Counted from the first letter of the stretch, positions 16,004-26,269 are shown. The stretch is 64,000 nucleotides of DNA from Oscillospiraceae bacterium (GCA_015069015.1 SVJK01000004.1:1-64000); one strand, 5' to 3'. A program made the numbers and translations. The notes: a model not told the origin generated them from the letters alone.

Positions 16004-16918
16004 ATGAACATAATCGAACTTAAATCCGGTGAAAGCACTGCAAAAATTAATCTCTCCAAAGGCGCCAATTGTGTAAGTTTGCATATGAACGGTCTGAATA
16101 TTTTGAGACAGACAAACTCAGACGAACCCGACAATCCATTTCTTTACGGAATGCCGCCGCTTTTTCCGGTGAACAGAATCAGCGGAGGAAAATTTGTCTT
16201 TGAGGGAAGAAATTATGACTTCGGCATTAACGAAGAATCCACCTCCTGTCAGCTTCACGGGGAATTGCACAGACAATGTTTTACTCTTGCAAAATCGCGC
16301 AATGACTATGCTTTGTGCATTTTTAAATCAGAGGGAGAGTATATGAATTTTCCCCATTCCTTCACTTTTGAGACAGAGTATGAACTAAAAAATGGCAGCC
16401 TTCATATCAGAGTGGGTATTGAAAACCGCTCAGACAAAAATATGCCTTTCCTTTTTGGATTTCATACAACCTTTAATCTGAAACTTTCAGACACTTCAGA
16501 TATTAAGTCTGTAAGAGTCGGAGCCCTTGTGGGAAAGTGTGTTGAAAGGGACAAAGACTATCTTCCGACAGGGGAAAAGTATGCAGATGACAAAATCACA
16601 GGTGATCTTTTAAAAGGCAGATTTATTCCGGCAAAAGTGCCTGTCAGCCGTCACTATGAGGTTTTGGACGATGGAAAAATGTTTATATATGATCTTGATA
16701 TGAAAAAGGGAATTATCTATGAAAACGACACAGCCTACACTCACAGACTTATATATAACGGCAGTGCTGATGAATACATATGCTTAGAGCCCCAAAACTG
16801 CATAGTGAATGCACCAAATATCTCAGGTGAATATGTTCCTTTTGTTTTACCCGGAGAAAAGAAAAACCTATTTTCATCAATCACTGTTTTTGACGGCTCA
16901 CAAACTTCTGATATCTGA
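16004..16918 (+). CDS. Aldose 1-epimerase (galactose mutarotase-like) family protein
   Basis: This 304-residue cytosolic protein has the beta-sandwich fold pattern of aldose epimerases: an early PLFPVNRISGGKF segment, LHGELHRQCF (equivalent of the catalytic-histidine HG loop), FLFGFHTTFNL with a second histidine, and YICLEPQNC near the end containing the catalytic Glu. These enzymes interconvert alpha and beta anomers of free sugars. The start follows AAAGGAGAATGGGACA. The neighbouring lyases and glycosidases make a role in catabolism of released sugars likely. The precise sugar is unknown. Confidence 0.82.
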   Translation: MNIIELKSGESTAKINLSKGANCVSLHMNGLNILRQTNSDEPDNPFLYGMPPLFPVNRISGGKFVFEGRNYDFGINEESTSCQLHGELHRQCFTLAKSRNDYALCIFKSEGEYMNFPHSFTFETEYELKNGSLHIRVGIENRSDKNMPFLFGFHTTFNLKLSDTSDIKSVRVGALVGKCVERDKDYLPTGEKYADDKITGDLLKGRFIPAKVPVSRHYEVLDDGKMFIYDLDMKKGIIYENDTAYTHRLIYNGSADEYICLEPQNCIVNAPNISGEYVPFVLPGEKKNLFSSITVFDGSQTSDI

Positions 16919-16933
16919 CAAAATCAAACATTG

Positions 16934-16951
16934 ATGTCGGATAATGACAGA
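16934..16951. promoter_or_regulatory. Shared 18-bp motif, copy B (candidate operator)
   Basis: ATGTCGGATAATGACAGA is the second copy of the motif at 15868-15885. It lies about 150 bp upstream of the SLH gene promoter at 17086-17114. Confidence 0.45.
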
Positions 16952-17085
16952 TTTGAGGATTGTTTCAATAACTTTTGTTGGCAATGCACAAAAACCATAC
17001 ACCCTATTTGACAAAACCCACAAAAATCGCAGAAAACCCTTGTAAAATATGCTTTTTTCGGTCAGTACAATGGAAAGTTCTGACA

Positions 17086-17114
17086 TTGTGTGAAATGGGG
17101 CGGTGTGATAAAAT
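17086..17114 (+). promoter_or_regulatory. Putative promoter of the SLH-lyase gene cluster
   Basis: TTGTGT, 17 bp and TAAAAT, with TGTGA directly before the -10. The SLH gene at 27754 has the same TGTGATAAAAT context. A 5' leader of about 100 nt precedes the ATG. Confidence 0.5.
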
Positions 17115-17224
17115 TATAGTATGATGTACAGGTGCCCCAGTGTCCTGATATCACTGCATTTTCAGTATGTATGAAAACAAAATCCATTCATTTTATAAAA
17201 GCAAAATTACGGAGGTAAAATCGT

Positions 17225-19876
17225 ATGAAGAAAAAAATCACATCACTTGTAATGGCTGTTGCTATGATTTTGTCTGTTTCGGCCACTGTGTTAGGCGCAG
17301 ATGTCAATGATGCTTCCTATGAAGAAAGCACCAAACTTTTGAGCGCTCTTGAAATTGACAAAGGAATAGAAAAAGGAGACGACGATGCTCTCACCAGGGC
17401 AGAGTTTGTTGCAATGGCGGTAAGACTCATCAATGCCGACTCTCAGTTTGAAGCGGTATATGACGACGTCACGGAAGAAACCCCCTTTGCAAAAGAGATT
17501 GCAACTGCAAGGAAACTCGGAGTTGCAAACGGTGTTGGTGAAAAAACCTTTGCACCCTCATCTCCCGTAACCTACGGTCAGGCGGTGAAGATGATAGTTT
17601 CAGCCCTCGGTCTTGATAAGCCTGCAATTGTGGGCGGTGGTTATCCCACAGGATATTATGTTGTTGCAAGAAACCTCGACATCTTGTCCGATGTGTCCTA
17701 CGGTCACGATAAACCTCTCACATATAAAGATGCAAAAGCACTTATCCATAGCACTCTTCTTTCAAACTTTGTTGATGTTGAATCCGTAAAAATTGACACC
17801 CCCGAAAGTATTCTTTATTACAAAGAAACAGACACAAAGGTTATCACAAAGTTTTTCTCCTACTATGTGGAAGAGGGCGTTGCCTGGACTTCGGGCAGAG
17901 CCACCATGCACCTTGGCGTGGGAAAAGATGACGAAATTGAAGTTGACGGAGAAAAATTCATATATCAGGGAGATGACATTCAAAGTTATCTCGGTCTTAA
18001 AGTGACAGTTGTCTATGATAAATACAGAAAAGCAATTGCAGTTATTAAGTCATCAGACAACAAAGTGTACGAACTCAAAAAAGAAGACATTAAAGAATAT
18101 ACAGGTTCCTACATTTCCTACTACACCCCCGACAACAAAGTTAAAAAATACACCTTCGATTCAGGCTATACAAAACTTCGTAACTGGAGAGTAACAACAG
18201 AAAACGGTTTCAGTTTCGATGACGGAAAAATTGTTCTTATAGACAATGATTTCGAATCGGGAATCGATGTGGTACATATTCAGTCTCCAAACACAATTTT
18301 CATAAGTTCCGTATCAGACAACACTGTTTATGACAAAAACGGAGAAGATCCCGTTAAACTTGAAGACGCAGTTGCTATCGTAAACGGAAAAGATAAAAAG
18401 TTTGCCCGTGCAGATGAACTTTTGCCGAATATGATTCTTTCTGTATATAAAGACAACGACGGAAATGTTACATATGCAGAGGCAGGCTATAACATTCACC
18501 ACGGTGCAACCGTTGAATCTCTTGAAACAAACTATGTTACCATAGACGGCACGCTTTATGAAAAGAGTGCATATTTCAAAAAATATTACAACGACAAAGA
18601 TATAGAAGTCGGAAGCCGTATCACCGTATATTTTGACAATCTCGGAAAAATTGCGGCAATTGAAAAATATTCAGGTCAGGGCGTTGGCGGAATGAATTAC
18701 GGCTATCTTTTAGGTGCAAAATTCGACGGAAGTTTCGGCAATGTCAAACTGAACGTTCTCACAGCACAAAATGTGAAAGAAACATTTTCCTTAAAGAGCA
18801 AAGTCATTGTTGACGGAGTGCCTATGAGTGCATCATCGGACAGTGTAAAAAATGCACTTATTAATCCAAACACCGGAAGATGTGCATATATGCTCATAAA
18901 ATACAGTGCAGATGAAGATAAAAACATCACAAGAATTGACACTCCCTCATTCAGAACAGAAGAAAAATTTGAAGAAAAATATGCAGAGTCTGACTGGAGC
19001 GTTGATAACTCCCTCACCTGCTTTGTTGAAAAAGGAAAAGCAATGTACAGAGGAACAGGCAACTTCTTCCCCTATTGTATATATGCATCACCCATTGTGT
19101 TTGAAGTTCCAAAAGACCTTGCCCGTTTCCCCGATCTTGTATATGATGCTGAACTTTTCAGCGTGAGACAAAAGGGCTTTACAGATAATGACAAGGTAAC
19201 ACTTGACCTTTATGACTATGATGCAGGATTTGCTCCTGCGGCAATTGTTAACTATTCAATGGAGGGAAGCGGAATTTCACCGGTGGATGTTAAGATCGGT
19301 TCACCTGTGGTATTTGTAAATAATGTTACAAAAGCCCTGGATGCTGAGGGCGAAAAAACCTATGCAGTAACCGTTTTCAAAGACGGAAAAGAAGAAAAAC
19401 TTTTCATAGCATCAGGCATTGTTCCCTATTTTGAAGATAAAGACCTCATCCCCTCAAAGGGCGATGTTATGCAGTATGAACCGGACGGTTTTGGAAATAT
19501 TGCAGGTATCAACCTCATAAAATACAACAAAGAAACAGGAGTTTTCAACATCGACTTTTCAAAAACAGGTAATACCATTATTTCTCAGAACACCTTCGTT
19601 TCAGGAAAGATATATTCAGTATCACCAACCCACATCGGATTTAAGGCATCATCCAAACCAAGTCCCTTCTCAGGGGTTGACCTTAATAATGACATCATTT
19701 TCAAATCATCATCCGCTCAGAAATATGTAATATATGATGTGGAAAAAGACGAAATGAGAGCCGGAACCTATGCAGATGTAAAAACAATTCTTTCTGTTGG
19801 TGAAGATGAAGCGAGCGATGTAATAATGTTCTTGGATTGGTCACACCCGAAGATTATCGGCGTATATAACAGATGA
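17225..19876 (+). CDS. Large SLH-domain surface protein A (883 aa)
   Basis: The protein has a signal peptide (about 1-24) and two N-terminal SLH-type modules (about 28-165; ALTRAEFVAMAVRLI, then PVTYGQAVKMIVSALG). About 700 residues of beta-rich sequence of unknown fold follow, with repeated short elements such as YDKNG, DNDGNVTYAEAGY and VYFDNLGKIAAIEKYSG. It is a paralog of the 880-residue protein at 60716-63358. Both sit in clusters with a heparinase-like lyase and LamG proteins, so it may hold polysaccharide or the lyase at the cell surface (inference). The ATG follows ACGGAGG. The next gene starts 14 bp after its stop, indicating an operon. Confidence 0.85.
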   Translation: MKKKITSLVMAVAMILSVSATVLGADVNDASYEESTKLLSALEIDKGIEKGDDDALTRAEFVAMAVRLINADSQFEAVYDDVTEETPFAKEIATARKLGVANGVGEKTFAPSSPVTYGQAVKMIVSALGLDKPAIVGGGYPTGYYVVARNLDILSDVSYGHDKPLTYKDAKALIHSTLLSNFVDVESVKIDTPESILYYKETDTKVITKFFSYYVEEGVAWTSGRATMHLGVGKDDEIEVDGEKFIYQGDDIQSYLGLKVTVVYDKYRKAIAVIKSSDNKVYELKKEDIKEYTGSYISYYTPDNKVKKYTFDSGYTKLRNWRVTTENGFSFDDGKIVLIDNDFESGIDVVHIQSPNTIFISSVSDNTVYDKNGEDPVKLEDAVAIVNGKDKKFARADELLPNMILSVYKDNDGNVTYAEAGYNIHHGATVESLETNYVTIDGTLYEKSAYFKKYYNDKDIEVGSRITVYFDNLGKIAAIEKYSGQGVGGMNYGYLLGAKFDGSFGNVKLNVLTAQNVKETFSLKSKVIVDGVPMSASSDSVKNALINPNTGRCAYMLIKYSADEDKNITRIDTPSFRTEEKFEEKYAESDWSVDNSLTCFVEKGKAMYRGTGNFFPYCIYASPIVFEVPKDLARFPDLVYDAELFSVRQKGFTDNDKVTLDLYDYDAGFAPAAIVNYSMEGSGISPVDVKIGSPVVFVNNVTKALDAEGEKTYAVTVFKDGKEEKLFIASGIVPYFEDKDLIPSKGDVMQYEPDGFGNIAGINLIKYNKETGVFNIDFSKTGNTIISQNTFVSGKIYSVSPTHIGFKASSKPSPFSGVDLNNDIIFKSSSAQKYVIYDVEKDEMRAGTYADVKTILSVGEDEASDVIMFLDWSHPKIIGVYNR

Positions 19877-19890
19877 AAGGAGCAGATTCA

Positions 19891-20700
19891 ATGAAAAAAT
19901 ATATAAGTTTATTACTTTCACTTCTTATGATAATGTCATCTTTTGGCACAATTGCCTTTGCATCTGAAGATGCTCCTGAAGGCAAAATGCCCATATTCTA
20001 TGTGTTCCAGAGAAATTTTGATTCAACTCTTCCCGGAGCAACACCTCCTGAGACAACTTATAACGGAAACACTTTTGAAGTAAGACCAAATCCTGTGGGA
20101 GAGGGAAATGTTCTCTACTGGAAATCCACAAATTCAGTGTCAGGTTTCACAAACGGCTCGGTATATACCTCTCAGAATCTTATTTTCACCTTTGAAGTTA
20201 TGTATCTTGACACAACCGGTGCAAGCCTCACTCTTATGCCTCATGCTCTTGACAGAAGAGCAACAGTAATTGTTTCTGTTGATTCAAGCGGAAACATTGT
20301 GGGACCCGACGGAAAAATTCTTGAATTTATGGGCGTGAGAGACCGCTTTACAAGAATCACTTTGGATGTTGACATAAAAACCGGTCTTTGCGATATCTAT
20401 GTTGATGCAGTTAAAAAAGCATCACAGATTAATACCGCCCTTGCAAATTTCACAGACGTTGGCGAAATCAGATTAAACCTTGGCGGCGGCGAAGGATATC
20501 TTGATAATTTCTATATATATTCAGCAAAGATGCCCATAGAAGTTGCAGAGGCAAAGGGAATTGAATGGACAACATCCACAACCCTTTCCGAAAACGGAAT
20601 GATAGCATCTGATGAAGAACTGAAAGAACATATGGAAGGTTCCCTTGCCGTAAGCAGTAACAAAGGGAAATATTATTACGACGGCAAGAACTCTTCGTGA
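19891..20700 (+). CDS. Secreted six-hairpin glycosidase, N-terminal part (frameshifted gene)
   Basis: This 269-residue reading frame starts with a signal peptide (about 1-25) followed by a LamG/concanavalin-like beta-sandwich (about 35-205). It ends with EGSLAVSSNKGKYYYDG and then an out-of-frame tail and stop. The continuation is in the next frame, where the sequence overlapping the stop reads RTLRDCMQLVYEDGPKRDRR. A single-base insertion near 20684-20690 (in GACGGCAAGAACT) would explain the break. The two parts together would encode about 586 residues. The ATG at 19891 has AAAGGAG upstream. Confidence 0.75.
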   Translation: MKKYISLLLSLLMIMSSFGTIAFASEDAPEGKMPIFYVFQRNFDSTLPGATPPETTYNGNTFEVRPNPVGEGNVLYWKSTNSVSGFTNGSVYTSQNLIFTFEVMYLDTTGASLTLMPHALDRRATVIVSVDSSGNIVGPDGKILEFMGVRDRFTRITLDVDIKTGLCDIYVDAVKKASQINTALANFTDVGEIRLNLGGGEGYLDNFYIYSAKMPIEVAEAKGIEWTTSTTLSENGMIASDEELKEHMEGSLAVSSNKGKYYYDGKNSS

Positions 20701-20704
20701 CTGT

Positions 20705-21649
20705 ATGCAACTTGTATATGAAGACGGCCCCAAAAGAGACCGCAGGCTGTGGCTTGGGGACTTAAGACTTCAGGCACTTGTGAACTATGCAACCTTTGGT
20801 GACACAAACCTTGTAAAAAAATGCATATACCTTTTTGCAGGTCTTATGTCAGATGATGGCAAAGTACCCTCTTGTCTCTACATTGCCCCAAATCCAAAAG
20901 ACGGCGAAATATATCTTGCAGACTATTGCATGATTCTGATGGCGTGTCTCTGGGACTGGTGGGAATTTACAGGGGACAAAAGCCTTTGCGAGGAAATTTT
21001 TGATGTGGCATTTAATCAGTTTGAAATCGTTTTTAAAGAAAGACTTCTTCCCGACGGCACCATAAGAGATGATGATTCCTGGTGGATTTTCGTTGACTGG
21101 GATGACTACAAACTCCCAAGGTCTCTTGCCGCAAGTGCAGAATTTGCATATTTTCTGACCTATGCCATAAAAATGGCGGAACTTCTCGGAAAAGAAGAGG
21201 AACTTTCCAAGGCAAAAAAATATTATGACATCATAACAAAATGTGCAAAGGAAAAGTATTTCAACAAAGACAAAGGACTTTTTGAAGATGAAGGAAAGGT
21301 GTGCTGGAACACCAACTGCTTTATGGTTTTATCAGGGGCTCTTTCAAAGGAAGAAGGCATCAGCATAATGAAAAATCTTCGCTCTTCCAAAGATGCTCTT
21401 GTTCCTGTAACACCCTATGTCTATCACTATGTGGCACAAAGTTATGCAGACCTTGGAATGAAAGAAGAACTTGAAGAACTTATTTTTGACTATTGGGGCG
21501 ACATGATAAGAAAGGGTGCAGACACTTTCTGGGAGTCTCACAAAAAAGACGATCCTTTCTTCTCGCCTTACGATGACTCGGTTCTTGTAAGCGCCTGTCA
21601 TGCCTGGAGTTGCACACCGATGTATTTTATAAAGAAGTATTTTGAGTAA
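20705..21649 (+). CDS. Six-hairpin glycosidase (GH78-like) catalytic part, frameshifted
   Basis: This 314-residue frame is an (alpha/alpha)6-barrel domain of the bacterial alpha-L-rhamnosidase (GH78) type. It shows EDGPKRDRRLWLGDLRLQAL, followed by DYCMILMACLWDWWEFTGD, IRDDDSWWIFVDWDDYKL and LVSACHAWSCTPMYFIKKYF. DGPKRDRxxWxGD includes acidic residues typical of the family's active site. The ATG at 20705 has no ribosome binding site and lies inside the conserved block, so this is not an independent gene but the rest of the upstream frame. It could be a pseudogene, a sequencing error or, less likely, a programmed frameshift. Rhamnosidase specificity is not proven. Confidence 0.7.
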   Translation: MQLVYEDGPKRDRRLWLGDLRLQALVNYATFGDTNLVKKCIYLFAGLMSDDGKVPSCLYIAPNPKDGEIYLADYCMILMACLWDWWEFTGDKSLCEEIFDVAFNQFEIVFKERLLPDGTIRDDDSWWIFVDWDDYKLPRSLAASAEFAYFLTYAIKMAELLGKEEELSKAKKYYDIITKCAKEKYFNKDKGLFEDEGKVCWNTNCFMVLSGALSKEEGISIMKNLRSSKDALVPVTPYVYHYVAQSYADLGMKEELEELIFDYWGDMIRKGADTFWESHKKDDPFFSPYDDSVLVSACHAWSCTPMYFIKKYFE

Positions 21650-21786
21650 AGTGGCAATGGTATAAATTAGAGTTTATCGTACTAATGATGAAAAAACGCC
21701 ATAGCGAAAGGCTTCTCCTAAAGGCGAAGGCTTCGCAGCATTCTATTCTCTAATCCCTAATTTCTAATCACTATGTGGAGGTAACA

Positions 21787-24700
21787 ATGAAAAGACTAAT
21801 TTCTCTTATTATCACATTAATAATGACACTATCTTGCATGATGTCATTTCAGATTCCGTCATTTTCCCAAGGTGAGACAAGCCTTGTCATATCACCAGCC
21901 GACGGGCAGACAGTTTATGCAGGAAAAGACATCACCTTTTGTGCAAAAGTTCCCAAAGACAGCGTCGCAGTAGCATTTTCTCTTGACGGAAAAGATATGG
22001 GAACACCTGTGACAGACGACGGTGAAAACTATAAAATAACTCTTGATTCTTCAATTCTTACCGATTCAGAACACACATTCAAAGTTGATGCGGCACTTGG
22101 TGAAGATGTAATAACAAAAACATCAGAGTTTAATTTATATTCCTATGAAAATACTGTTGTATATAACGATTTTCAGTTTAAAGGCACAACTGCAACAGAG
22201 GCAGATATCCAGGCGTGCGAAGCAAACGATTCTTCTCCTGCAATCTGGAGTCTTGGCACTTCGTGCAGTGCCGGAAGTGATGAAACCGGCAACAAATGGC
22301 TTCACTTTGAACAGCATCTTTCCTCAGCAGGCTATCCTGAAATTCGAATCGGACTTAACAAGCAGTTTTTCGGATATGATGTTGTAGGTGCAAATAGCGG
22401 TATTTCAGAGGGCGTTGTAACAACAGAATTTGACATAAAAATGAACCTTGCATCGGGAATGACTCTGAACGGCTCCGGTGCTCACGGTACAACTTTTTCA
22501 AGTTATTATGGCACAACGAATGTATGGAGACTTTTCAATTCAAACGGCACTCTCGGTAACTCTTCAAAAACCTACACCCATGGCGAAAATGCCAAGTGGG
22601 GACACGTTAAGATTGTAACCGACTACACAAACAACATCTGGGCATATTACTATAACGATGAACTTATCTACCATGACACAAGAGCACTCAGCCCCTATGG
22701 AATAATAAATCAGTGGGATATGTACGGTCTAAAATTGCAGTGCTACGGCACCGATGTAAGTTATGATCTTGATAATTTCAGAATTTCCCACAAATTGACA
22801 AACCCCATAGGCTTTGCAGATTTTAAAAATGTGGAATTCAAAGATTCCGAGTACTCCGGCGGTGTGGGAAGAGTTGACCATATGTTTACACCAAGATGTT
22901 ACGGATTTCTTTCAGATTCTGCAACCTCAGATTTTAACCTTTCAGAAGGAACAGACGGAGGCACAGATAAGGCGCTGAGAGTTTGCCCCAACACCGCAGA
23001 GTATCCCAACTGGAGAATATATTTTCAGAATAAGCCCTACGGCAACTCTTCAACCGGAGTTTTGAAAGCATCCTTTGACATATACTTTGAAGAGTTTTAC
23101 AAAGTAAATCTTTCAGACGGTTTCGGTTTTTCTTTTGGAACAGAAATTTTCTCGGCCACTGGAAATGCGGGAAATCTTACATATGAGAAAAACAAATGGT
23201 ACAAAGTGGAAGTTCTGACAGATATGGACAATAAAAAGGCATATGTTTTTCTTGACGGAATTCTGATATCAGAACCTGAAATTACAGCCAACATACTCAC
23301 AAGAGAGTTTTTCCAGTTTACAATATTTGGTAATAACAAAGCAGAGGATAAGGGAGTAAGACTTGATAATATAAGTTTTGAATATATAAATCTTCCAAAA
23401 CTCAAAAAAGCAGCAGAGGTAACCTCCGACTCCTCTCTTCTTCCTGTTTCATTCACATCTCCCTTCACATCCATCAAAAAAGAGGATGTTAAAGTGAAAG
23501 TTAACGGAGAAGACGTAAATGTTTTGTCACTTTCCCAAAGCGGAGCAGACATAACCGTTGGAATCAGCAAAGCTGTCGGAACAGATTCCACAATTGATAT
23601 GACAATCCTTTCATCGGCTCTTACAGGAAGTGTTACTCCTCTTACAAAGGATTACTCATTCACCTATAAAGTCGCGGAAAATGTGGGATTTAATCCCATT
23701 GAACTCACCTACACAGGCGGAGTGGCAACAGCCCACGTAACAGGATATTTTGATGCAGCAACCCTTTCTTATGACCTCTATCTTGCAGCCTACGATTTTG
23801 GCGGCAGCGGAAGTTATGAACTTACAAGAATAGAGAAAACACCCATTACCCCCACACCCGGAGAGAATCTGTCAGAAAAGGCAGAACTTTCCTCACTGAA
23901 AGAAAATGACCGTATACTCAAGGCATTTTTATGGAATGAAAATATGGTACCAATAGACAAACAAACACTTGAAATTAATACAGACGTAAGCGGTGAAACA
24001 ATCATTGCCGATGTTCTTTCTCACTCAGGACAAAACGTTCACCCAAGACTCATGCTCACAGAGAATGATTTTACAAGAATCAAAACCGTTGATGATACTG
24101 TGTACAAAAAAGGTATAGACGGACTTATTGCGGCAAACAGAAGCAAACTCAGCAAAAATTCTGACGGCACATATGTTGTTCCTCTTTGCGAATATGAAAT
24201 AGCAGACGGCATAAGACTTTTGCCTGTATCAAGAGAAATGCTTTCGAGGGTAACAAGCCTTGCAATGACCTACAAACTCACAGGCAATGATGCCTATGCC
24301 GAAAGATGTTATGCTGAACTTGCAAATGCGGCATCATTCCCCGACTGGAACCCCAAACACTTCCTTGATGTAGGAGAGATGTGCAACGCTTTTGCAATCG
24401 GCTACGACTGGATATATGACTGGATGAGCGAATCCCAGAGAGAAGTTCTCTACACAGCAATGGTTGAAAAAGGTCTCAGGCAGGCTATGCAGGATTACAC
24501 AGACGCCGAAAGATACAGAACCTACAAATGGTATCAGGCTAATCCCGGAAACAACTGGAAATTTGTCTGCAACGGCGGTGTCAGCAATGCTGCTCTTGCC
24601 ATATTTGATGAAGAGGGTGTGGACAAAGAACTTTGTGCAGATGTTCTTGGTTATGCTTTTGAAGATGTATATAAAGCGGCAAGAAATCTCTACCTGGAAG

Positions 24701-25827
24701 ACGGAAGTTTCATTGAAGGCTTCACCTATTGGACATATGCTTCAAACTACTTTGCATACTACACCTCCGCACTTCGCACTTCAACAGGTAAAGACTACGG
24801 TCTGACAATGTACGATCCCATAAAGGAATCTGTATATTATGTAAAAAATATTTCTTCCAACCGTTTCATATCCTTTAACTTCGGTGATGCAGTTGAAACA
24901 AACCTTTGCAATCCTGTAATTTTGTGGTTTGGTAAAACCTACAGAGCATATGACATTTCAGCACTTCGTGCTGATTACATAAGACCTGCAGGTGTGACGC
25001 CAAATCCCATGGATCTTCTCTGGTACAACCACGAAGAATATGAATCACCCCTGGGAAGCAATCTCTACTACGGCAGAGAGGGAGGCAGAGAGGCATCCTT
25101 CAGAAGCAGTTGGGACAAAAATGCACTCTATGGTGCAATTCACTATGGCGACAACGAAGGCTCTCACAATCAGTCAGACACAGGTGTGTTTGTTATAGAA
25201 TATGGCGGAAAGAGATTCTTCAATGACCTCGGTCAGGATAATTACAACGTAAATGACTATACAAAAGCCTACCGATATCGCACAGAGGGACACAACACCA
25301 TAATAATGAAATCACGTTTCTATCCAACCTATGGCAACCAGTCCACAGACTCTGTGTGCAGAATTCAGCGCTTTGAGGGATCGGATGCCGGTGACTCATT
25401 TGCAATTGCAGACATCAGTGCAGCATATGGCGGCAAGGGACTTGTGAGAGGTATGAAACTCACCGCAGATAAAAAGGCAATTATCATTCAGGATGAACTT
25501 ACGCCGGGCGCTCTTTATGAGGGTTACTGGTTTGGTCACACAACTGCGGACATCACCCTTTCAGATGATGCAAAAAGTGCAGTTTTAGACATTGATGGAG
25601 TGAAAATGTGGGTTGGAATCCTTACAGGACAGACATTCTCTGTTATGGATGCAATTCAACTCAGTTCCTCTATGATTCAGGAAGGTCAGATTGACAACTC
25701 GCAGTTCAAAAAACTTGCAATCAAATTTACAGGTAACACCGACATAAGTGTTGCAATTATGCCTCTTGGAAACGGCGAGAATGCTCCGTCTTCAATTCCT
25801 GAATTTAAAAAATTGAGTGAATGGTAA
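21787..25827 (+). CDS. Secreted multidomain heparinase II/III-like polysaccharide lyase (1346 aa)
   Basis: A signal peptide (about 1-29) is followed by an Ig-like domain (about 33-122) and two LamG/concanavalin-like domains (about 125-330 and 340-535). A further beta-sandwich region comes next (about 545-745). The catalytic part has an alpha/alpha toroid (about 755-1010; HPRLMLTENDFTRIK, FLDVGEMCNAFAIGYDWIYDW) and a heparinase II/III beta-sheet domain (about 1090-1340; HYGDNEGSHNQSDTGVFVIE, YRTEGHNTIIM). Such lyases cleave uronic-acid polysaccharides (heparin, chondroitin, alginate, ulvan) by beta-elimination; the polymer here is unknown. No SLH domain is present, so it is secreted or held by partners. 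The ATG at 21787 has GGAGG upstream. It resembles the lyase at 53272-57009. Confidence 0.87.
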   Translation: MKRLISLIITLIMTLSCMMSFQIPSFSQGETSLVISPADGQTVYAGKDITFCAKVPKDSVAVAFSLDGKDMGTPVTDDGENYKITLDSSILTDSEHTFKVDAALGEDVITKTSEFNLYSYENTVVYNDFQFKGTTATEADIQACEANDSSPAIWSLGTSCSAGSDETGNKWLHFEQHLSSAGYPEIRIGLNKQFFGYDVVGANSGISEGVVTTEFDIKMNLASGMTLNGSGAHGTTFSSYYGTTNVWRLFNSNGTLGNSSKTYTHGENAKWGHVKIVTDYTNNIWAYYYNDELIYHDTRALSPYGIINQWDMYGLKLQCYGTDVSYDLDNFRISHKLTNPIGFADFKNVEFKDSEYSGGVGRVDHMFTPRCYGFLSDSATSDFNLSEGTDGGTDKALRVCPNTAEYPNWRIYFQNKPYGNSSTGVLKASFDIYFEEFYKVNLSDGFGFSFGTEIFSATGNAGNLTYEKNKWYKVEVLTDMDNKKAYVFLDGILISEPEITANILTREFFQFTIFGNNKAEDKGVRLDNISFEYINLPKLKKAAEVTSDSSLLPVSFTSPFTSIKKEDVKVKVNGEDVNVLSLSQSGADITVGISKAVGTDSTIDMTILSSALTGSVTPLTKDYSFTYKVAENVGFNPIELTYTGGVATAHVTGYFDAATLSYDLYLAAYDFGGSGSYELTRIEKTPITPTPGENLSEKAELSSLKENDRILKAFLWNENMVPIDKQTLEINTDVSGETIIADVLSHSGQNVHPRLMLTENDFTRIKTVDDTVYKKGIDGLIAANRSKLSKNSDGTYVVPLCEYEIADGIRLLPVSREMLSRVTSLAMTYKLTGNDAYAERCYAELANAASFPDWNPKHFLDVGEMCNAFAIGYDWIYDWMSESQREVLYTAMVEKGLRQAMQDYTDAERYRTYKWYQANPGNNWKFVCNGGVSNAALAIFDEEGVDKELCADVLGYAFEDVYKAARNLYLEDGSFIEGFTYWTYASNYFAYYTSALRTSTGKDYGLTMYDPIKESVYYVKNISSNRFISFNFGDAVETNLCNPVILWFGKTYRAYDISALRADYIRPAGVTPNPMDLLWYNHEEYESPLGSNLYYGREGGREASFRSSWDKNALYGAIHYGDNEGSHNQSDTGVFVIEYGGKRFFNDLGQDNYNVNDYTKAYRYRTEGHNTIIMKSRFYPTYGNQSTDSVCRIQRFEGSDAGDSFAIADISAAYGGKGLVRGMKLTADKKAIIIQDELTPGALYEGYWFGHTTADITLSDDAKSAVLDIDGVKMWVGILTGQTFSVMDAIQLSSSMIQEGQIDNSQFKKLAIKFTGNTDISVAIMPLGNGENAPSSIPEFKKLSEW

Positions 25828-25978
25828 AGAATTTTTATAATATAAAAAACACCGTGAATCTGATATGCACCCCAAAAGCCAGACACTTTCAGATGTGCAT
25901 ATCACTTGTGACGTTGCGTTTTCAATCATTGCATAATGGTCGATGTGCAATTTTGGGACAATTATGCAAAATTCATTG

Positions 25979-26007
25979 TTGACATCTTGATTTTAAAGTG
26001 CTATAAT
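25979..26007 (+). promoter_or_regulatory. Consensus promoter of the T-box/trpB unit
   Basis: A perfect TTGACA, 17-bp spacer and perfect TATAAT. The leader begins at about 26014. Confidence 0.85.
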
Positions 26008-26014
26008 TAAAAAA

Positions 26015-26269
26015 AATAAATATCACTAAACCGATGAGGCAGAAAAAAGTCAAAACAAGTCTTTTTAAGCGAGTGGATTATGGTGAGAGTTCCGCAAAGA
26101 CCTTTGAGTAATATGGGCTGCCGAGGGCGACGTCAAATGCGTCGACGTGAGACCTGCGTAAAACGGTCGGGGATATGATGGTATCTCACAGAGAAAGAAA
26201 TCAAGGTGGCACCGCGGACATATAAATTCGCCCTTGAATTGTCATATGACAATTCAAGGGCTTTTGTTT
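26015..26269 (+). promoter_or_regulatory. T-box leader, probably tRNA-Trp responsive
   Basis: The conserved T-box AAGGTGGCACCGCGG is at 26203-26217. An intrinsic terminator follows at 26230-26261 (14-15 bp arms beginning CCCTTGAATTGTC, then a T-rich tail). Stem I elements (GATGAGG, AAGCGAG, ATGGTGAGAG, CTGCCGAG) lie upstream. The best specifier candidate is TGG at 26114-26116 in TAATATGGGCTGCCGAG, matching tryptophan and the trpB gene that follows. Uncharged tRNA should stabilise the antiterminator and turn the gene on when tryptophan is scarce. Confidence 0.9.
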
